A stretch of 64,000 bases of DNA from UBA668 sp041918155 (GCA_041918155.1 JAYRWH010000048.1:36813-100812); one strand, 5' to 3'. Positions 8,950 through 17,193 are shown, counted from the stretch's first letter. Notes: generated from the sequence alone by a model not told the origin. Numbers and translations are program-made.

Positions 8950-9420
8950 TCATTCGGTGGCTTGTTGCTCGACGAACTTGTCGACCAACTTCACATACCG
9001 CTCGAGCATCTCGGTGAAGTCGACGATCTCGGGACCGAACTCGTCCATCACCTGGGTGATGAGCGCGAGCCGCCGTTGCGACACCGCTTCGTGGGCCGTC
9101 CGACCCGCATCGGTGATCTGCACACGCACGACCCGGCCGTCTCCGTTGCTCGGCAGGCGCACGGCGAGCCCTGCACCAACCATGCGATGGATGGCGCGGG
9201 TGGCGGTGGAAGGCTCCACCCGCAGCGCCTCTGCGATTTCGCTCATCCGCCACGTATTCCCCGTGGCGAGCAGGTCGAGGGTGTCCATCTGGCCCAGCTC
9301 GATCGAGTCCTCGCCAGTGCCGAGGAGGTAGTCGCGCAATGCTGCGGTGGATGCACCACGCCGCAGGTCGCGCCAGGCGCGTCCAATGCGAACGGCCAGT
9401 TGCTGCTGGTCGACGCTCAT
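8950..9420 (-). CDS. MarR-family transcriptional regulator
   Basis: A 156-residue winged-helix regulator. The recognition region is TWRMSEIAEALRVEPSTATRAIHRMVGAGL, here read as helix 3-turn-helix 4, followed by the wing with GDGRVVRVQITDAGR. The C-terminal helices form the usual MarR dimerisation part. It lies upstream of sigR on the same strand, 29 bases away, and downstream of EF-G2. The start at 9420 (ATG) removes a proline-rich extension that looks non-coding. Its ligand and targets are unknown. Confidence 0.88.
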   Translation of the reverse strand: MSVDQQQLAVRIGRAWRDLRRGASTAALRDYLLGTGEDSIELGQMDTLDLLATGNTWRMSEIAEALRVEPSTATRAIHRMVGAGLAVRLPSNGDGRVVRVQITDAGRTAHEAVSQRRLALITQVMDEFGPEIVDFTEMLERYVKLVDKFVEQQATE

Positions 9421-9495
9421 CGCGAGGGCTCGCCGGGGGTGGTCAGGTGGTGCGTGCGCCAAGGGTAGCCACTGGCGCGGATGCGGCCCATACCG

Positions 9496-11577
9496 TCAGT
9501 GCTGCTTCGGCAAGGAGGCCTTGGCCTTGTCGACCAGATGGGGTGGGAGGATGTCGTAGTGGTGGTGCTGCACGGTGAAGCGACCGCGGCCACCCGTCAT
9601 CGAGCGCAGCTCGACGGCGTAGCGCAGCAACTCGGCCGCCGGCACGAGCGCCGACACCTCCTGCTCGCCGTGCTCGGCGTTGGCCGAGCCCTGGACGCGG
9701 CCACGGCGGGAGGTGATGTCGCCCATCACGTCGCCCTGGTAGCCCGCAGGCACCGTGACAGTGAGCAGCGAGATCGGCTCGAGCACCACGACGCCTGCCG
9801 CGGCGAGTCCCTCTTTGAAACCGTGAGCGGCTGCCGTCTTGAACGCCATGTCGCTGGAGTCCACCGAGTGGTACTTGCCGTCGTAGCACTCGGCCTTCAC
9901 GTCGACGACGGTGAACCCGTGTACCCCGCCCTTGGTCATCGTGTCCTCGATGCCGGCCTGGATCGCGCCGAGATAGTTGCGCGGGATGGTGCCGCCGACG
10001 ATGGCGTCGACGAACTTGAATCCCTCACCGCGACCGAGCGGCGCGACCCGTAGGTTGACGACTGCGAACTGGCCGTGGCCACCGCTCTGCTTCTTCACCT
10101 TGCCCTCGGCATCGGCGCTGCCGCTGATCGTCTCGCGATAGGCGATGCGCACTTCCGCGGTGTCGACGTTGACGGAGTACTTGCGGGCGAGGCGCTCGAT
10201 GGCCACGGCGATGTGGGTGTCGCCCACGCCGCGCAGCACGGTCTGGTTCGTCTCTTCCAGGCGCTCGACGAGCAACGACGGGTCCTCGGTCTGCAGGCGG
10301 CTGAGCGCGTTGCCGAGCTTGTCGTCGTCGGCCTGGGTGCGCGGCACGATCGCTACGGCGTACTGCGGCGCGGGGCGCGCCGCGGGCTTGGCCTTCACGG
10401 GCGAACCCTTGGGGGCCAATGTGTCGCCGGTGTGGGTGTTGCTGAGCTTGGCGACGGCAGCGATATCACCGGCCACGACCTCGCTCACCGCGATCTCCTC
10501 CTTGCCGCGCACGAGGAACATCGCATGCATGCGCTCTTCCGTGGAGGTGGTGCTGTTGATGAGCTTGTCGTCGGTCTTGATCGTGCCCGAGAGCACCTTG
10601 AACACCGACAGCTGGCCGACGTAGGGGTCGGCGATCGTCTTGAACACCGCCAGCAGCGGCTGGCCGGCAGGGTTGGCCGCGACGGGTGTCTCGCTGCCGC
10701 CGGCGATGACGCTGACGGGGCGGTCGGCAGGTGATGGGCCGAGTTCGCAGATGAAGTCGGCCAGGCGGTCGACACCGACACCCGTGGTTGCCGAGCCGAG
10801 CAACACCGGGAACTCGCTGCAGTCGAGCACCTCGTGAGCGAGAGTGCGCTCGAGCTCGGCCACCGAGGGCACGTCGCCGGACAGGTAGCGCTCGAGCTGC
10901 TCGTCGTCGCCGGCCACGATCTCCTCCAGCACTGCGTCGTGCAGCGCGTGCTCCTCGTCGGCCAGGTCGGCTGGCAGCGGCTCGCTGTGGTGCTTGCCGT
11001 CGGCCTCGTACTCGTAGGCCTCCTCGGTGAGCACATCGGCCACGCCGTGCAGGTTGGCCGCCTCACCGATGGGCAGTTCGAGGGCGACGAAACCGGCGCC
11101 GAAGTCCATCTTCAGCCGGTCGAGCACCTTGTGGAAGTCGGCGCGGTCCTTGTCCTCCTTGTTGACGAAAACCATGCGCGGGATGCCGAGCGCGGCGCAC
11201 TTGCGCCACAGCAATTCGGTCTGCACCTCCACCCCGTCGACCGCGCTGACGACGAACACCGCCATATCGGCCACGTGCAGGGCGGCATCCACCTCTGCCT
11301 CGAAGTCGACATACCCGGGGGTGTCGATGAGGTTGATCTTGTAGCTGTTGCCGTCGGTGGCCTTCCACTCGAACGGGGCGAGCGCCAACGCCAGCGAGAT
11401 CTTGCGCTTCACGCTCTCGGGCTCGGTGTCGAGCAGGCTCGTACCGTCATCGACTTTCCCTGCCCGAGCGACCGCGCCGGCACGTGCCAACAGCGCCTCG
11501 GCCACGCTGGTCTTGCCGGCGCCTCCGTGCCCCACCAGTGCCACGTTGCGGATGCGGTCCGTCGGGTAGCTCTTCAC
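9496..11577 (-). CDS. fusA2: elongation factor G-like protein (EF-G2)
   Basis: A 693-residue translational GTPase of the EF-G2 group. GTPase motifs are visible: P-loop GHGGAGKT (residues 16-23), DTPGYVDF for G3 and NKED for G4. EF-G domains II-V follow, including the GGHGQFAVV stretch of domain IV and the SRRGRVQG motif of domain V. Members of this second EF-G group are common in actinobacteria beside the canonical FusA; they lack the strong link to str-operon genes, and none are present here. The GTG start at 11577 is preceded by an AGAGGGG Shine-Dalgarno-like stretch, unlike many leaderless neighbours. Its physiological role is not established. Confidence 0.9.
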   Translation of the reverse strand: MKSYPTDRIRNVALVGHGGAGKTSVAEALLARAGAVARAGKVDDGTSLLDTEPESVKRKISLALALAPFEWKATDGNSYKINLIDTPGYVDFEAEVDAALHVADMAVFVVSAVDGVEVQTELLWRKCAALGIPRMVFVNKEDKDRADFHKVLDRLKMDFGAGFVALELPIGEAANLHGVADVLTEEAYEYEADGKHHSEPLPADLADEEHALHDAVLEEIVAGDDEQLERYLSGDVPSVAELERTLAHEVLDCSEFPVLLGSATTGVGVDRLADFICELGPSPADRPVSVIAGGSETPVAANPAGQPLLAVFKTIADPYVGQLSVFKVLSGTIKTDDKLINSTTSTEERMHAMFLVRGKEEIAVSEVVAGDIAAVAKLSNTHTGDTLAPKGSPVKAKPAARPAPQYAVAIVPRTQADDDKLGNALSRLQTEDPSLLVERLEETNQTVLRGVGDTHIAVAIERLARKYSVNVDTAEVRIAYRETISGSADAEGKVKKQSGGHGQFAVVNLRVAPLGRGEGFKFVDAIVGGTIPRNYLGAIQAGIEDTMTKGGVHGFTVVDVKAECYDGKYHSVDSSDMAFKTAAAHGFKEGLAAAGVVVLEPISLLTVTVPAGYQGDVMGDITSRRGRVQGSANAEHGEQEVSALVPAAELLRYAVELRSMTGGRGRFTVQHHHYDILPPHLVDKAKASLPKQH

Positions 11578-11710
11578 TACGGCCCCTCTCTGATTGCTTC
11601 TCCGGCCGCGACCGTAGTCGCTGAAAACGAGTGCTCATCAGGGACCTTGGACACCAGGGCGCGGCCGTTCTGCTCTGCCTCGCTGTCCAGTTCCCGCCGT
11701 AGACGCGCAC

Positions 11711-11745
11711 GAGCGGCCATCCGGGGTTGGCCCGGATGGCCGCTC
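11711..11745 (-). terminator. hairpin downstream of the lipoprotein gene
   Basis: A perfect 15-bp stem (11711-11725 with 11731-11745) with a 5-base loop lies 34 bases beyond the stop of the lipoprotein gene. There is no U-tract, so it is a stable hairpin that could terminate or protect the 3' end rather than a textbook intrinsic terminator. Confidence 0.6.
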
Positions 11746-11778
11746 TGGGACCGCGTCCCAGCCGATTGCGTTGGGGGG

Positions 11779-12165
11779 TCAGCCGCCGTTGGCCGCCGCG
11801 GACGCCGCGTCGTTCAACTCCTTGTCGATCGACGACACCAGCTGTTCGGCCTCGGCAAGTGCCTGTTCGGCCTCGGTGAGCGACTGCCGCACCTGCTGTT
11901 CGAGGGCGGCCTGGTTCGTCGCCGCGGCAGCGGCCGTCGTGGAGCCGGTGACGCCGGTGGTGTCCGTGGTGCCGGTGCCCTCGGTGGTGACGCCGCCGGC
12001 CGCGTCCGTGGTGACCGCGGAGGTGACGGCGCTCGTGGAGGCCGTGCCCGTGCCGGGATCATCGGTGGAACCGTTCGACGGGTTGCCGCAGGCGGCGAGC
12101 GCCAGCAGCGCGGTGATCACGACGAGCGAGCGGCCGCCGATGGTGCGTGCGGTGTATCGGCTCAT
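11779..12165 (-). CDS. small lipoprotein, Thr/Ala-rich with C-terminal helix
   Basis: A 128-residue predicted lipoprotein. It has a signal sequence ending in the lipobox LAAC (Cys about residue 26), then a low-complexity Thr/Gly/Ser linker of about 50 residues and a charged helical C-terminus (LEQQVRQSLTEAEQALAEAEQ) suited to a coiled coil. It starts two bases after the stop of the next upstream gene, so the two are probably co-transcribed. I do not recognise the family; a cell-envelope role is inferred from the signal only. Confidence 0.75.
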   Translation of the reverse strand: MSRYTARTIGGRSLVVITALLALAACGNPSNGSTDDPGTGTASTSAVTSAVTTDAAGGVTTEGTGTTDTTGVTGSTTAAAAATNQAALEQQVRQSLTEAEQALAEAEQLVSSIDKELNDAASAAANGG

Positions 12166-12167
12166 CG

Positions 12168-12872
12168 TCAGTCCTTCAGGTCGGCGATGATCGCCCGGGC
12201 GTCGGCCACGGCAGCCTGCAGGTCACCCTTGACGGTTCGCAGGGCGGCGGTGGTGGGGGCGAGCACGGAGTGGTTCGCGTTCCAGTCGGCGGGGGTGAAG
12301 CCCAGTTCGGTGTCGACCACGCCGCTCAGAACGGCGGAGGCATCGGCCAGCTTGGCCTTCATGTCGGCGAGTGCAGCGGTGGCCGCGGTGACGTCCTCAC
12401 CGGCTGCGGCGGCCGCTTCGATGGCGTTCTCCAGTCGGGTGACGATGCCCGCCGACTTGGTGATGGCCGCGGCGGCCTTGTCACCGCCGATGGCGAGGTG
12501 CACCTGGGGCGAGCGCAGGGCGAAGATGCGGTAGTCGGTGGCGATGCTCTCGCAATGGGCCCTCAGCGCGGCGGGGTCGGTGTCGGCCTCGATCGTGGCT
12601 TGCAGGGCGGTGAGGCCGGAATCGGCTGCGGAGAGGAACGAGTGGATCGTCGCCTCGTGGGCATCGGTGAGGCTGGCGGCCGAGCCGGCCAGGCCGTTGA
12701 GCGTGGCGATCTCGCGATGGCGGACGGTGATCGCCTCGACACAGCGAGCCTTGGCGGCAGCGAGGTCGATCTCGCGTTCGGCGCCGGCGGCGGAGGCGGT
12801 ACCGGCGACGCCGAGCACACTCGCGAGGGCGAGGCCGGCGGCGAGGAAGCGGTGGCGGGTGGTGGTGGTCAT
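12168..12872 (-). CDS. secreted alpha-helical protein of unknown function
   Basis: A 234-residue protein with a clear Sec signal peptide (RHRFLAAGLALASVLGVAGTASAAG) followed by an alanine-rich helical region containing two cysteines (ARCVEA and AHCESI) that could form a disulfide. The ATG at 12872 is preferred over a GTG nine bases upstream because a GAGG ribosome-binding motif is well spaced for the ATG. It forms a two-gene unit with the lipoprotein at 11779. I do not recognise the family; helical-bundle surface proteins of this kind are common and poorly characterised. Confidence 0.75.
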   Translation of the reverse strand: MTTTTRHRFLAAGLALASVLGVAGTASAAGAEREIDLAAAKARCVEAITVRHREIATLNGLAGSAASLTDAHEATIHSFLSAADSGLTALQATIEADTDPAALRAHCESIATDYRIFALRSPQVHLAIGGDKAAAAITKSAGIVTRLENAIEAAAAAGEDVTAATAALADMKAKLADASAVLSGVVDTELGFTPADWNANHSVLAPTTAALRTVKGDLQAAVADARAIIADLKD

Positions 12873-13141
12873 GGGGGTCACCTCGTGGTTCGGTGCCGGG
12901 CGGGGTGCCCGATCTCACGAGGTTGATCGTGCGGCTCACCAGTGAGGCCCCCGTGGGCAAGGTGTGATGGAAGTGTGATGGCCGGTCTGGCCGTTCTCGC
13001 CTTCATCCAGCTTCGGCGTTGGGCCGGCCCGCCGCAGCGCCGAGCCTCGCAGTGCCATCGGGGTTCGGCGCTGATCCGGGCTGCCGGCCCGTCTCAGCCC
13101 CGATCCTCACGGTCGTTCGGGAGCTGAACGCTCGCCGCCAG

Positions 13142-13147
13142 TAGTCT
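13142..13147 (+). promoter_or_regulatory. putative -10 box of the tRNA-Thr gene
   Basis: TAGTCT lies 14 bases before the first base of the mature tRNA, a typical spacing for a tRNA promoter with a short 5' leader. The rest of 12873-13161 shows nothing I can assign. Confidence 0.4.
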
Positions 13148-13161
13148 TTCCGTCGATCCCC

Positions 13162-13234
13162 GCCGGGTTAGCTCAGTTGGCAGAGCGCCGCACTTGTAAT
13201 GCGAAGGTCGCGAGTTCGATTCTCGCACCCGGCT
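13162..13234 (+). tRNA. tRNA-Thr (anticodon TGT)
   Basis: A 73-base cloverleaf. The acceptor stem GCCGGGT pairs with ACCCGGC, the D-stem is GCTC/GAGC, the anticodon loop CTTGTAA gives anticodon TGT (reads ACA), and the T-arm is GCGAG-TTCGATT-CTCGC. One C-A mismatch sits at the base of the anticodon stem. CCA is not encoded. TGT is the threonine wobble anticodon. Confidence 0.95.
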
Positions 13235-13362
13235 CTCTGTGAGACGTTCACGGCGCCTCACTTCACTGTGTTGATCCCGAGCCTTGACGCTGTGGCCGAG
13301 CTAGCCGCCGCGTTCGGCGACCTTGTGCGTAACCCCTACGCTGAAACCTGAGAGGAGGCGAC

Positions 13363-13616
13363 ATGACGCACATCGACATTCCCGCTGACCTGAACAGTGA
13401 GGACGAGACCGGGCTGGTGTGGACGTTCCTCGACGAAGCCGCTGACCCTCGATCATCAAGCCTGGAGAGGTCGTGGTTGCCGGTTCGCCGATGACGCCTG
13501 CCGTGTGCGAGGTCGTCGATCTGGTCGACAAGCCCGCGGGCACGATCGTTCACCTGCGTGTCTTGCCCGGGACGATCGAGCAATATCGGCGGTTATTGCT
13601 CCGCGTCGGCGGGTGA
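13363..13616 (+). pseudogene. small conserved-type gene broken by a frameshift
   Basis: A strong ribosome-binding site (GAGGAGG) precedes the ATG at 13363, and the frame reads well for about 28 codons (MTHIDIPADLNSEDETGLVW, then TFLDEAAD). It then falls into arginine/serine-rich sequence and stops near 13496. The +1-shifted frame from 13449 to the TGA at 13616 reads as convincing protein (SIIKPGEVVVAGSP, CEVVDLVDKPAGTIVHLRVL). One base missing near 13448 explains both, giving an intact product of about 84 residues. It may be a real inactivating deletion or a sequencing error. A short coding-looking frame (13268-13351, ending NPYAET) lies just upstream. I do not recognise the family. Confidence 0.55.
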
Positions 13617-13659
13617 TTCAAGCGGACGGTCCGTGGCGGTCTCGCAGCCGGCTCTCGAT

Positions 13660-15093
13660 TCATGGGTTGTACACCACGGTGGTCGTGGTCGACGACGTCA
13701 CCCAGTCGGCGATCGTCACTGTCGAGGTCCCGTCGTCGGTGACCATCGTGAACTCCGCGACCTCCTCTTCGGCGAAGGCGTACCAGAAGCCGTTGAAGTC
13801 GGGATAGATGGTGATGCCGTCGAGCAGCAACCGGAACCCGCTCGTGATCGGCGTGAGGCCGTACAACAGGGTGAACCCATGCTCGGCCTGGACGACGCTC
13901 CACGCTTGGCCGGCGTCGATGGCGTCGGGCTTGTAGCAGTTGAACGGTTCGAAGCCGTCGAGGCGGATGAACACGCACACCTGGCCGTCGACGTCGCGCA
14001 CTTCCGCGGTGCCGCCCTCGTTCGCCATCGTGGAGGTGAAGCGCAGGGTGCCCGGCGCCGTCTGCGGTGGGGCAGTCGGGAACACGACGGTGGTCGTGGT
14101 GCCCATCGCGTCGAACGTGGAGGCGGTCGGTGTGCCGGGAGTTGTGCCGTGGATCTGGTCGAGCGTCTTGCCGGCGAGGTCGTTGCCGAGCAACAACACG
14201 ACGCCGCTGCCCTCGGCCCACGCGCCGCTCTCCACCTTGATCGGCAGGCCGGCCGGCGCGGCGTTCAGGCCGAGGATGGTGGCGAGGGTGACGGCGACGT
14301 CGACCGCGCCAGCGGTTCCCTCGTTGAAGATCACACGACTCGTGGTGAGCCTCTGGTCGGGGGGACAGAAGGTGGGTTCGGCCATCGTGAAGCCAGCGTC
14401 GCCGAGAAGGCTCGTCATCATCCCGGCCACGCCATTCTGCGCGCTGCAGTTGGCCACCTGCACCTGGGTGCTGGTGAAGTCGGCCCCATCGATGGGCAGC
14501 ACGGTCGTCATCGTCAGCACGTATGCGCCGTCGCCGCCGGCCCCGTCGTTGTGGGTGGCGTGCAGCTCCGCGCCCAGGATCGCCGCGGCTGCAAGTGCCG
14601 CCACGGCGACGACAGCGCGGCCTCGGCCGAGCCATTGCGGCGGCAGGGCGCAGTGAGCGACGAGCACGTGGAACACCCACCACACGACCCCGACGCCGGC
14701 GGCGACGGCCATCGTGCGCGGAATCGTGATGATGGTGGGGTCGGCCGCGATGACGGCGTACACGGCAAAGGCCAGTGCGAGCGCGACAACGGCGCGGGCA
14801 GCAGCGACCCGTGCAGGCAATCGCGGGCGGTCGGACGGCTGGAGCTGCGGCGCCCCACCTGTGGCGACCGGCGCCTTCGCCGCCAGGCCGGCGGCGGAGC
14901 GCAACTCGGTGGCGTAGGCGGCCGGTGACCCGAGCGCGGCCGCGAGATCCGCCTGCCCGTCGGCGGCGATCTCGGCGAGGTGGGCGTCGAGCCCCTCCAC
15001 CATCGAAGCCAGGTCGTCGGGCCCGAGGTCGGCCAACTCCGCACGTACGAGGTCGGCGTATGCGGCCGCAGTGATCGGCGTGTCAGTCGTCAT
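13660..15093 (-). CDS. HAAS-domain membrane protein with extracytoplasmic LytR_C domain
   Basis: A 477-residue protein. The first 85 residues match the helical HAAS/DUF1700 type domain that accompanies PadR regulators (AAYADLVRAELADLGP ... ALGSPAAYATELRSAAG). Three transmembrane segments follow, at about residues 95-185. The outer part contains a LytR C-terminal-type domain starting VQVANCSAQNGVAGMM, followed by a further beta-rich region with DGFEPFNCYKP and a hydrophobic WYAF patch. It overlaps padR by 11 bases, so the pair is co-expressed. HAAS-type proteins paired with PadR sense envelope stress in Firmicutes; joining to LytR_C suggests an actinobacterial wall-sensing variant, which is inference. 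Confidence 0.78.
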   Translation of the reverse strand: MTTDTPITAAAYADLVRAELADLGPDDLASMVEGLDAHLAEIAADGQADLAAALGSPAAYATELRSAAGLAAKAPVATGGAPQLQPSDRPRLPARVAAARAVVALALAFAVYAVIAADPTIITIPRTMAVAAGVGVVWWVFHVLVAHCALPPQWLGRGRAVVAVAALAAAAILGAELHATHNDGAGGDGAYVLTMTTVLPIDGADFTSTQVQVANCSAQNGVAGMMTSLLGDAGFTMAEPTFCPPDQRLTTSRVIFNEGTAGAVDVAVTLATILGLNAAPAGLPIKVESGAWAEGSGVVLLLGNDLAGKTLDQIHGTTPGTPTASTFDAMGTTTTVVFPTAPPQTAPGTLRFTSTMANEGGTAEVRDVDGQVCVFIRLDGFEPFNCYKPDAIDAGQAWSVVQAEHGFTLLYGLTPITSGFRLLLDGITIYPDFNGFWYAFAEEEVAEFTMVTDDGTSTVTIADWVTSSTTTTVVYNP

Positions 15094-15457
15094 CGTGTGA
15101 CTCCTTGTTGGTGGCGAACGCATCGCCATCGAGGATCTTGCCGACGGTGTCGGCGAAGGCGGACCACTCGTGCTGCTGCGACGACAATGCGTCGCGGCCC
15201 GCGGGGGTGAGGCCGTAGTACTTGCGGTGCGGGCCTTCGTCCGAGGGCACCACATAGCTCGTCAGCAGGCCCTGGCCGAACAGGCGGCGCAGGGTGCCGT
15301 AGACCGACGCATCGGCGATGTCGGGCAGCCCAGCCACCCGTAGGCGGCGCACCACGTCATACCCGTACCCGTCGGCGACGGAGAGGGCGGCGAGCACCAC
15401 CGCGTCGAGGATGCCCTTCAGCAGTTGGGTCCGCTCGAGCTCCGGCTGGGTGGTCAC
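15083..15457 (-). CDS. PadR-family transcriptional regulator
   Basis: A 124-residue winged-helix regulator with the PadR core: GILDAVVLAALSVADGYGYDVV, then DIADASVYGTLRRLFGQGLL as the DNA-recognition region and KYYGLTPAGRDAL as the wing. The GTG at 15457 was chosen because a TACTGT -10 box (15465-15470) lies seven bases upstream, indicating a leaderless start. A perfect 19-base palindrome overlaps this promoter, so the protein very likely represses its own operon, including the HAAS-LytR_C gene that it overlaps. Confidence 0.9.
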   Translation of the reverse strand: MTTQPELERTQLLKGILDAVVLAALSVADGYGYDVVRRLRVAGLPDIADASVYGTLRRLFGQGLLTSYVVPSDEGPHRKYYGLTPAGRDALSSQQHEWSAFADTVGKILDGDAFATNKESHDDD

Positions 15458-15468
15458 GCTTCGCACAG

Positions 15469-15487
15469 TACTACACAATGTGTAGTA
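15469..15487. promoter_or_regulatory. PadR operator, perfect palindrome
   Basis: TACTACACAATGTGTAGTA is a perfect 9-bp inverted repeat around one central base. It overlaps the upstream edge of the padR -10 box (15465-15470) and would occupy the -10/-35 spacer, an ideal position for autorepression. Confidence 0.8.
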
Positions 15488-15508
15488 GCGCCAGGCGGTC
15501 GCCGGCGA

Positions 15509-16153
15509 CTACCCGATGATGGCCAACTCGCGCACGCGGGCGAGCAGCACATCGATGGCCGGCGCGTTCAACCCGCCGTGGGGGATGATCACGTCGGCGT
15601 AGCGCTTGCTCGGCTCGACGAACTGCTCGTGGGCCGGGCGTACCGTCTCCAGGTACTGGGCGATGATGCTGTCGGGTGTGCGGCCGCGCTCGGCGACATC
15701 GCGCAGCAGGCGGCGGATGAAGCGCAGATCGGCCTCGGTGTCGATGTACACCTTCAGGTCGAAGCGGTCGCGCAGCATCGGCTCGGCGAGCACGAGGATG
15801 CCTTCGATGACGACGATGCGTGACGGCTCTACGATGCGCACCTCGGCGCTGCGCACATGGTTCGTGTAGTCGTACACCGGCACCGGCACGGCGTGGCCCG
15901 TGGTGAGCAGGTCGACATGCGCGCCGAGCAGCTCCCAGTCGAATGCCGTGGGGTGGTCGTAGTCGCACGCGGCCCGCTGCGCGAGGGGCAGCTCGGGGAA
16001 GCTGCGGTAGTAGGAGTCGAGCTTGATGAGCGACACGCACTGGTCGCCGGCCATCAGCGCCAGCCGCTCGGCGACGGTGGTCTTGCCAGAACAGCTCCCG
16101 CCGGCGACGCCGATCAGGTAGGGGTGCCAGGGAGGTTCACGGTCCGGCGACAT
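15509..16153 (-). CDS. udk: uridine kinase
   Basis: A 214-residue P-loop kinase of the uridine/cytidine kinase family, which phosphorylates uridine and cytidine in pyrimidine salvage. The Walker A motif GVAGGSCSGKT starts at about residue 17. YDHPTAFDWELL is the nucleoside-binding stretch of Udk, PVYDYTNHVR follows, and RFIRRLLRDVAERGRT is the lid region. The start ATG at 16153 has a TATCGT box eight bases upstream (16162-16167), so it is probably leaderless; the longer upstream open frame is not needed. Confidence 0.93.
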   Translation of the reverse strand: MSPDREPPWHPYLIGVAGGSCSGKTTVAERLALMAGDQCVSLIKLDSYYRSFPELPLAQRAACDYDHPTAFDWELLGAHVDLLTTGHAVPVPVYDYTNHVRSAEVRIVEPSRIVVIEGILVLAEPMLRDRFDLKVYIDTEADLRFIRRLLRDVAERGRTPDSIIAQYLETVRPAHEQFVEPSKRYADVIIPHGGLNAPAIDVLLARVRELAIIG

Positions 16154-16238
16154 CGCCGCCCACGATAGAAGCTCACGTGGTCGAACGCATGTCCGATGCT
16201 TGGCATCGCGGGTCGCGGTCGGCAAGGCTGGCGGGATC

Positions 16239-16523
16239 ATGACCAGCGACAGCGACCATCTCACCCCTGGCGAGCTCGGCGAGCGCGAGTTGGCCATCCT
16301 GCGCTTCGAGGCCAGTTGGTTCACGCTCGACGAGGATCGTCACGATGCCATCCGCGCGCGGTTTGCGTGCTCGGTGGAGGAGTACAATCTCGAACTCAAC
16401 CGGGTGATCGACAACCCGGCGTCGATGCTCGAGGACCCGCTGGTGGTTCGCCGCCTGCGCCGCAACCGCGAGCGCCGTCGTCGGGCGCTGCTCGATGGCG
16501 CGGCCGCCGGCGAACACGCCTGA
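16239..16523 (+). CDS. DUF3263 protein
   Basis: A 94-residue protein matching the actinobacterial DUF3263 family: LTPGELGERELAILRFEASW followed by EDRHDAIRARFACSVEEYNLELNRVIDNP. The family is small, helical and found near regulatory or envelope genes; it looks like a DNA-binding helix-turn-helix relative but has no established function. It lies 19 bases before the LytR_C gene on the same strand, and this pairing recurs in actinobacteria, so the two are likely co-transcribed. Confidence 0.85.
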   Translation: MTSDSDHLTPGELGERELAILRFEASWFTLDEDRHDAIRARFACSVEEYNLELNRVIDNPASMLEDPLVVRRLRRNRERRRRALLDGAAAGEHA

Positions 16524-16542
16524 CACCACGACAGGAGCCAAT

Positions 16543-17193
16543 ATGAGCAACGACCTCGGGGGGCGCCGGCCGCGACCGGCCGCCAACACGGTCAACAGCC
16601 CGCCGATGGGTAGCGGCGTCGCGATCCTCGTCACGGCTGTGGCGCTCATTCTCGGCTTCCTGATCCTGCACAAGGTGAACGACAATCCCTCCACCACGCC
16701 CGGCGGCGGTGGTGGTGGCAGCGAGACGACGGCGACGACTCCGTCGACAGGTACCGGAGGCGACACCTCCTCCACCTCCTCGACGCTGGCCGGGGTGTTC
16801 TCCGGCACGATGGTGCAGGTGGCCAACTGCAGCGCCCAGAACGGTGTGGCGCGGATGATGTCCAGCGCCCTCGGTGATGCGGGCTTCACCATGGCCGCGC
16901 CCGCCAACGGCACGTGCGATCCCAAGCTCACCACCAGCTATGTGATCTACAACGCGGGCACTCCGGGCTCGATCGACGTCGCCAACACGGTGGCGAAGAT
17001 CCTCGGTGGCCTCAAGGTCGAGCCGGGCACGGTGCCGCTCCTGGTCGAGACGGCCGCGTGGGCCGACGGCAGCGCCGTGCTGCTGTACCTCGGCAACGAC
17101 CTGGCAGGCAAGACGATCGACCAGATCCAGGGCGTGGCCGTCACCGGCACCACCACCCCGCCTGCGGCGGTCACCACCCCGGTCACCGCCTGA
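16543..17193 (+). CDS. membrane-anchored LytR C-terminal domain protein
   Basis: A 216-residue protein. A cytoplasmic basic tail is followed by one membrane segment (GVAILVTAVALILGFLIL, about residues 25-43), a Gly/Thr/Ser linker and an extracytoplasmic LytR_C domain beginning MVQVANCSAQNGVARMM. The domain core is almost identical to that in the HAAS fusion protein at 13660. LytR_C domains are usually found at the end of LCP enzymes that ligate polymers to peptidoglycan; here the domain stands alone. An AGGAG ribosome-binding site supports the start. It is probably involved in wall-polymer attachment or sensing. Confidence 0.85.
   Translation: MSNDLGGRRPRPAANTVNSPPMGSGVAILVTAVALILGFLILHKVNDNPSTTPGGGGGGSETTATTPSTGTGGDTSSTSSTLAGVFSGTMVQVANCSAQNGVARMMSSALGDAGFTMAAPANGTCDPKLTTSYVIYNAGTPGSIDVANTVAKILGGLKVEPGTVPLLVETAAWADGSAVLLYLGNDLAGKTIDQIQGVAVTGTTTPPAAVTTPVTA

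Noticed and set aside
10834..12534. Plus-strand open frame of 566 codons over EF-G2 and the lipoprotein genes
   Set aside because: Shadow of real minus-strand genes; no recognisable domain and His/Arg/Gly-rich composition.
13162..13616. Integration site of a mobile element at tRNA-Thr
   Set aside because: No integrase, no direct repeat of the tRNA 3' end and no phage genes within the window. Only the damaged small genes hint at it, so it is kept as a weak note and not a feature.
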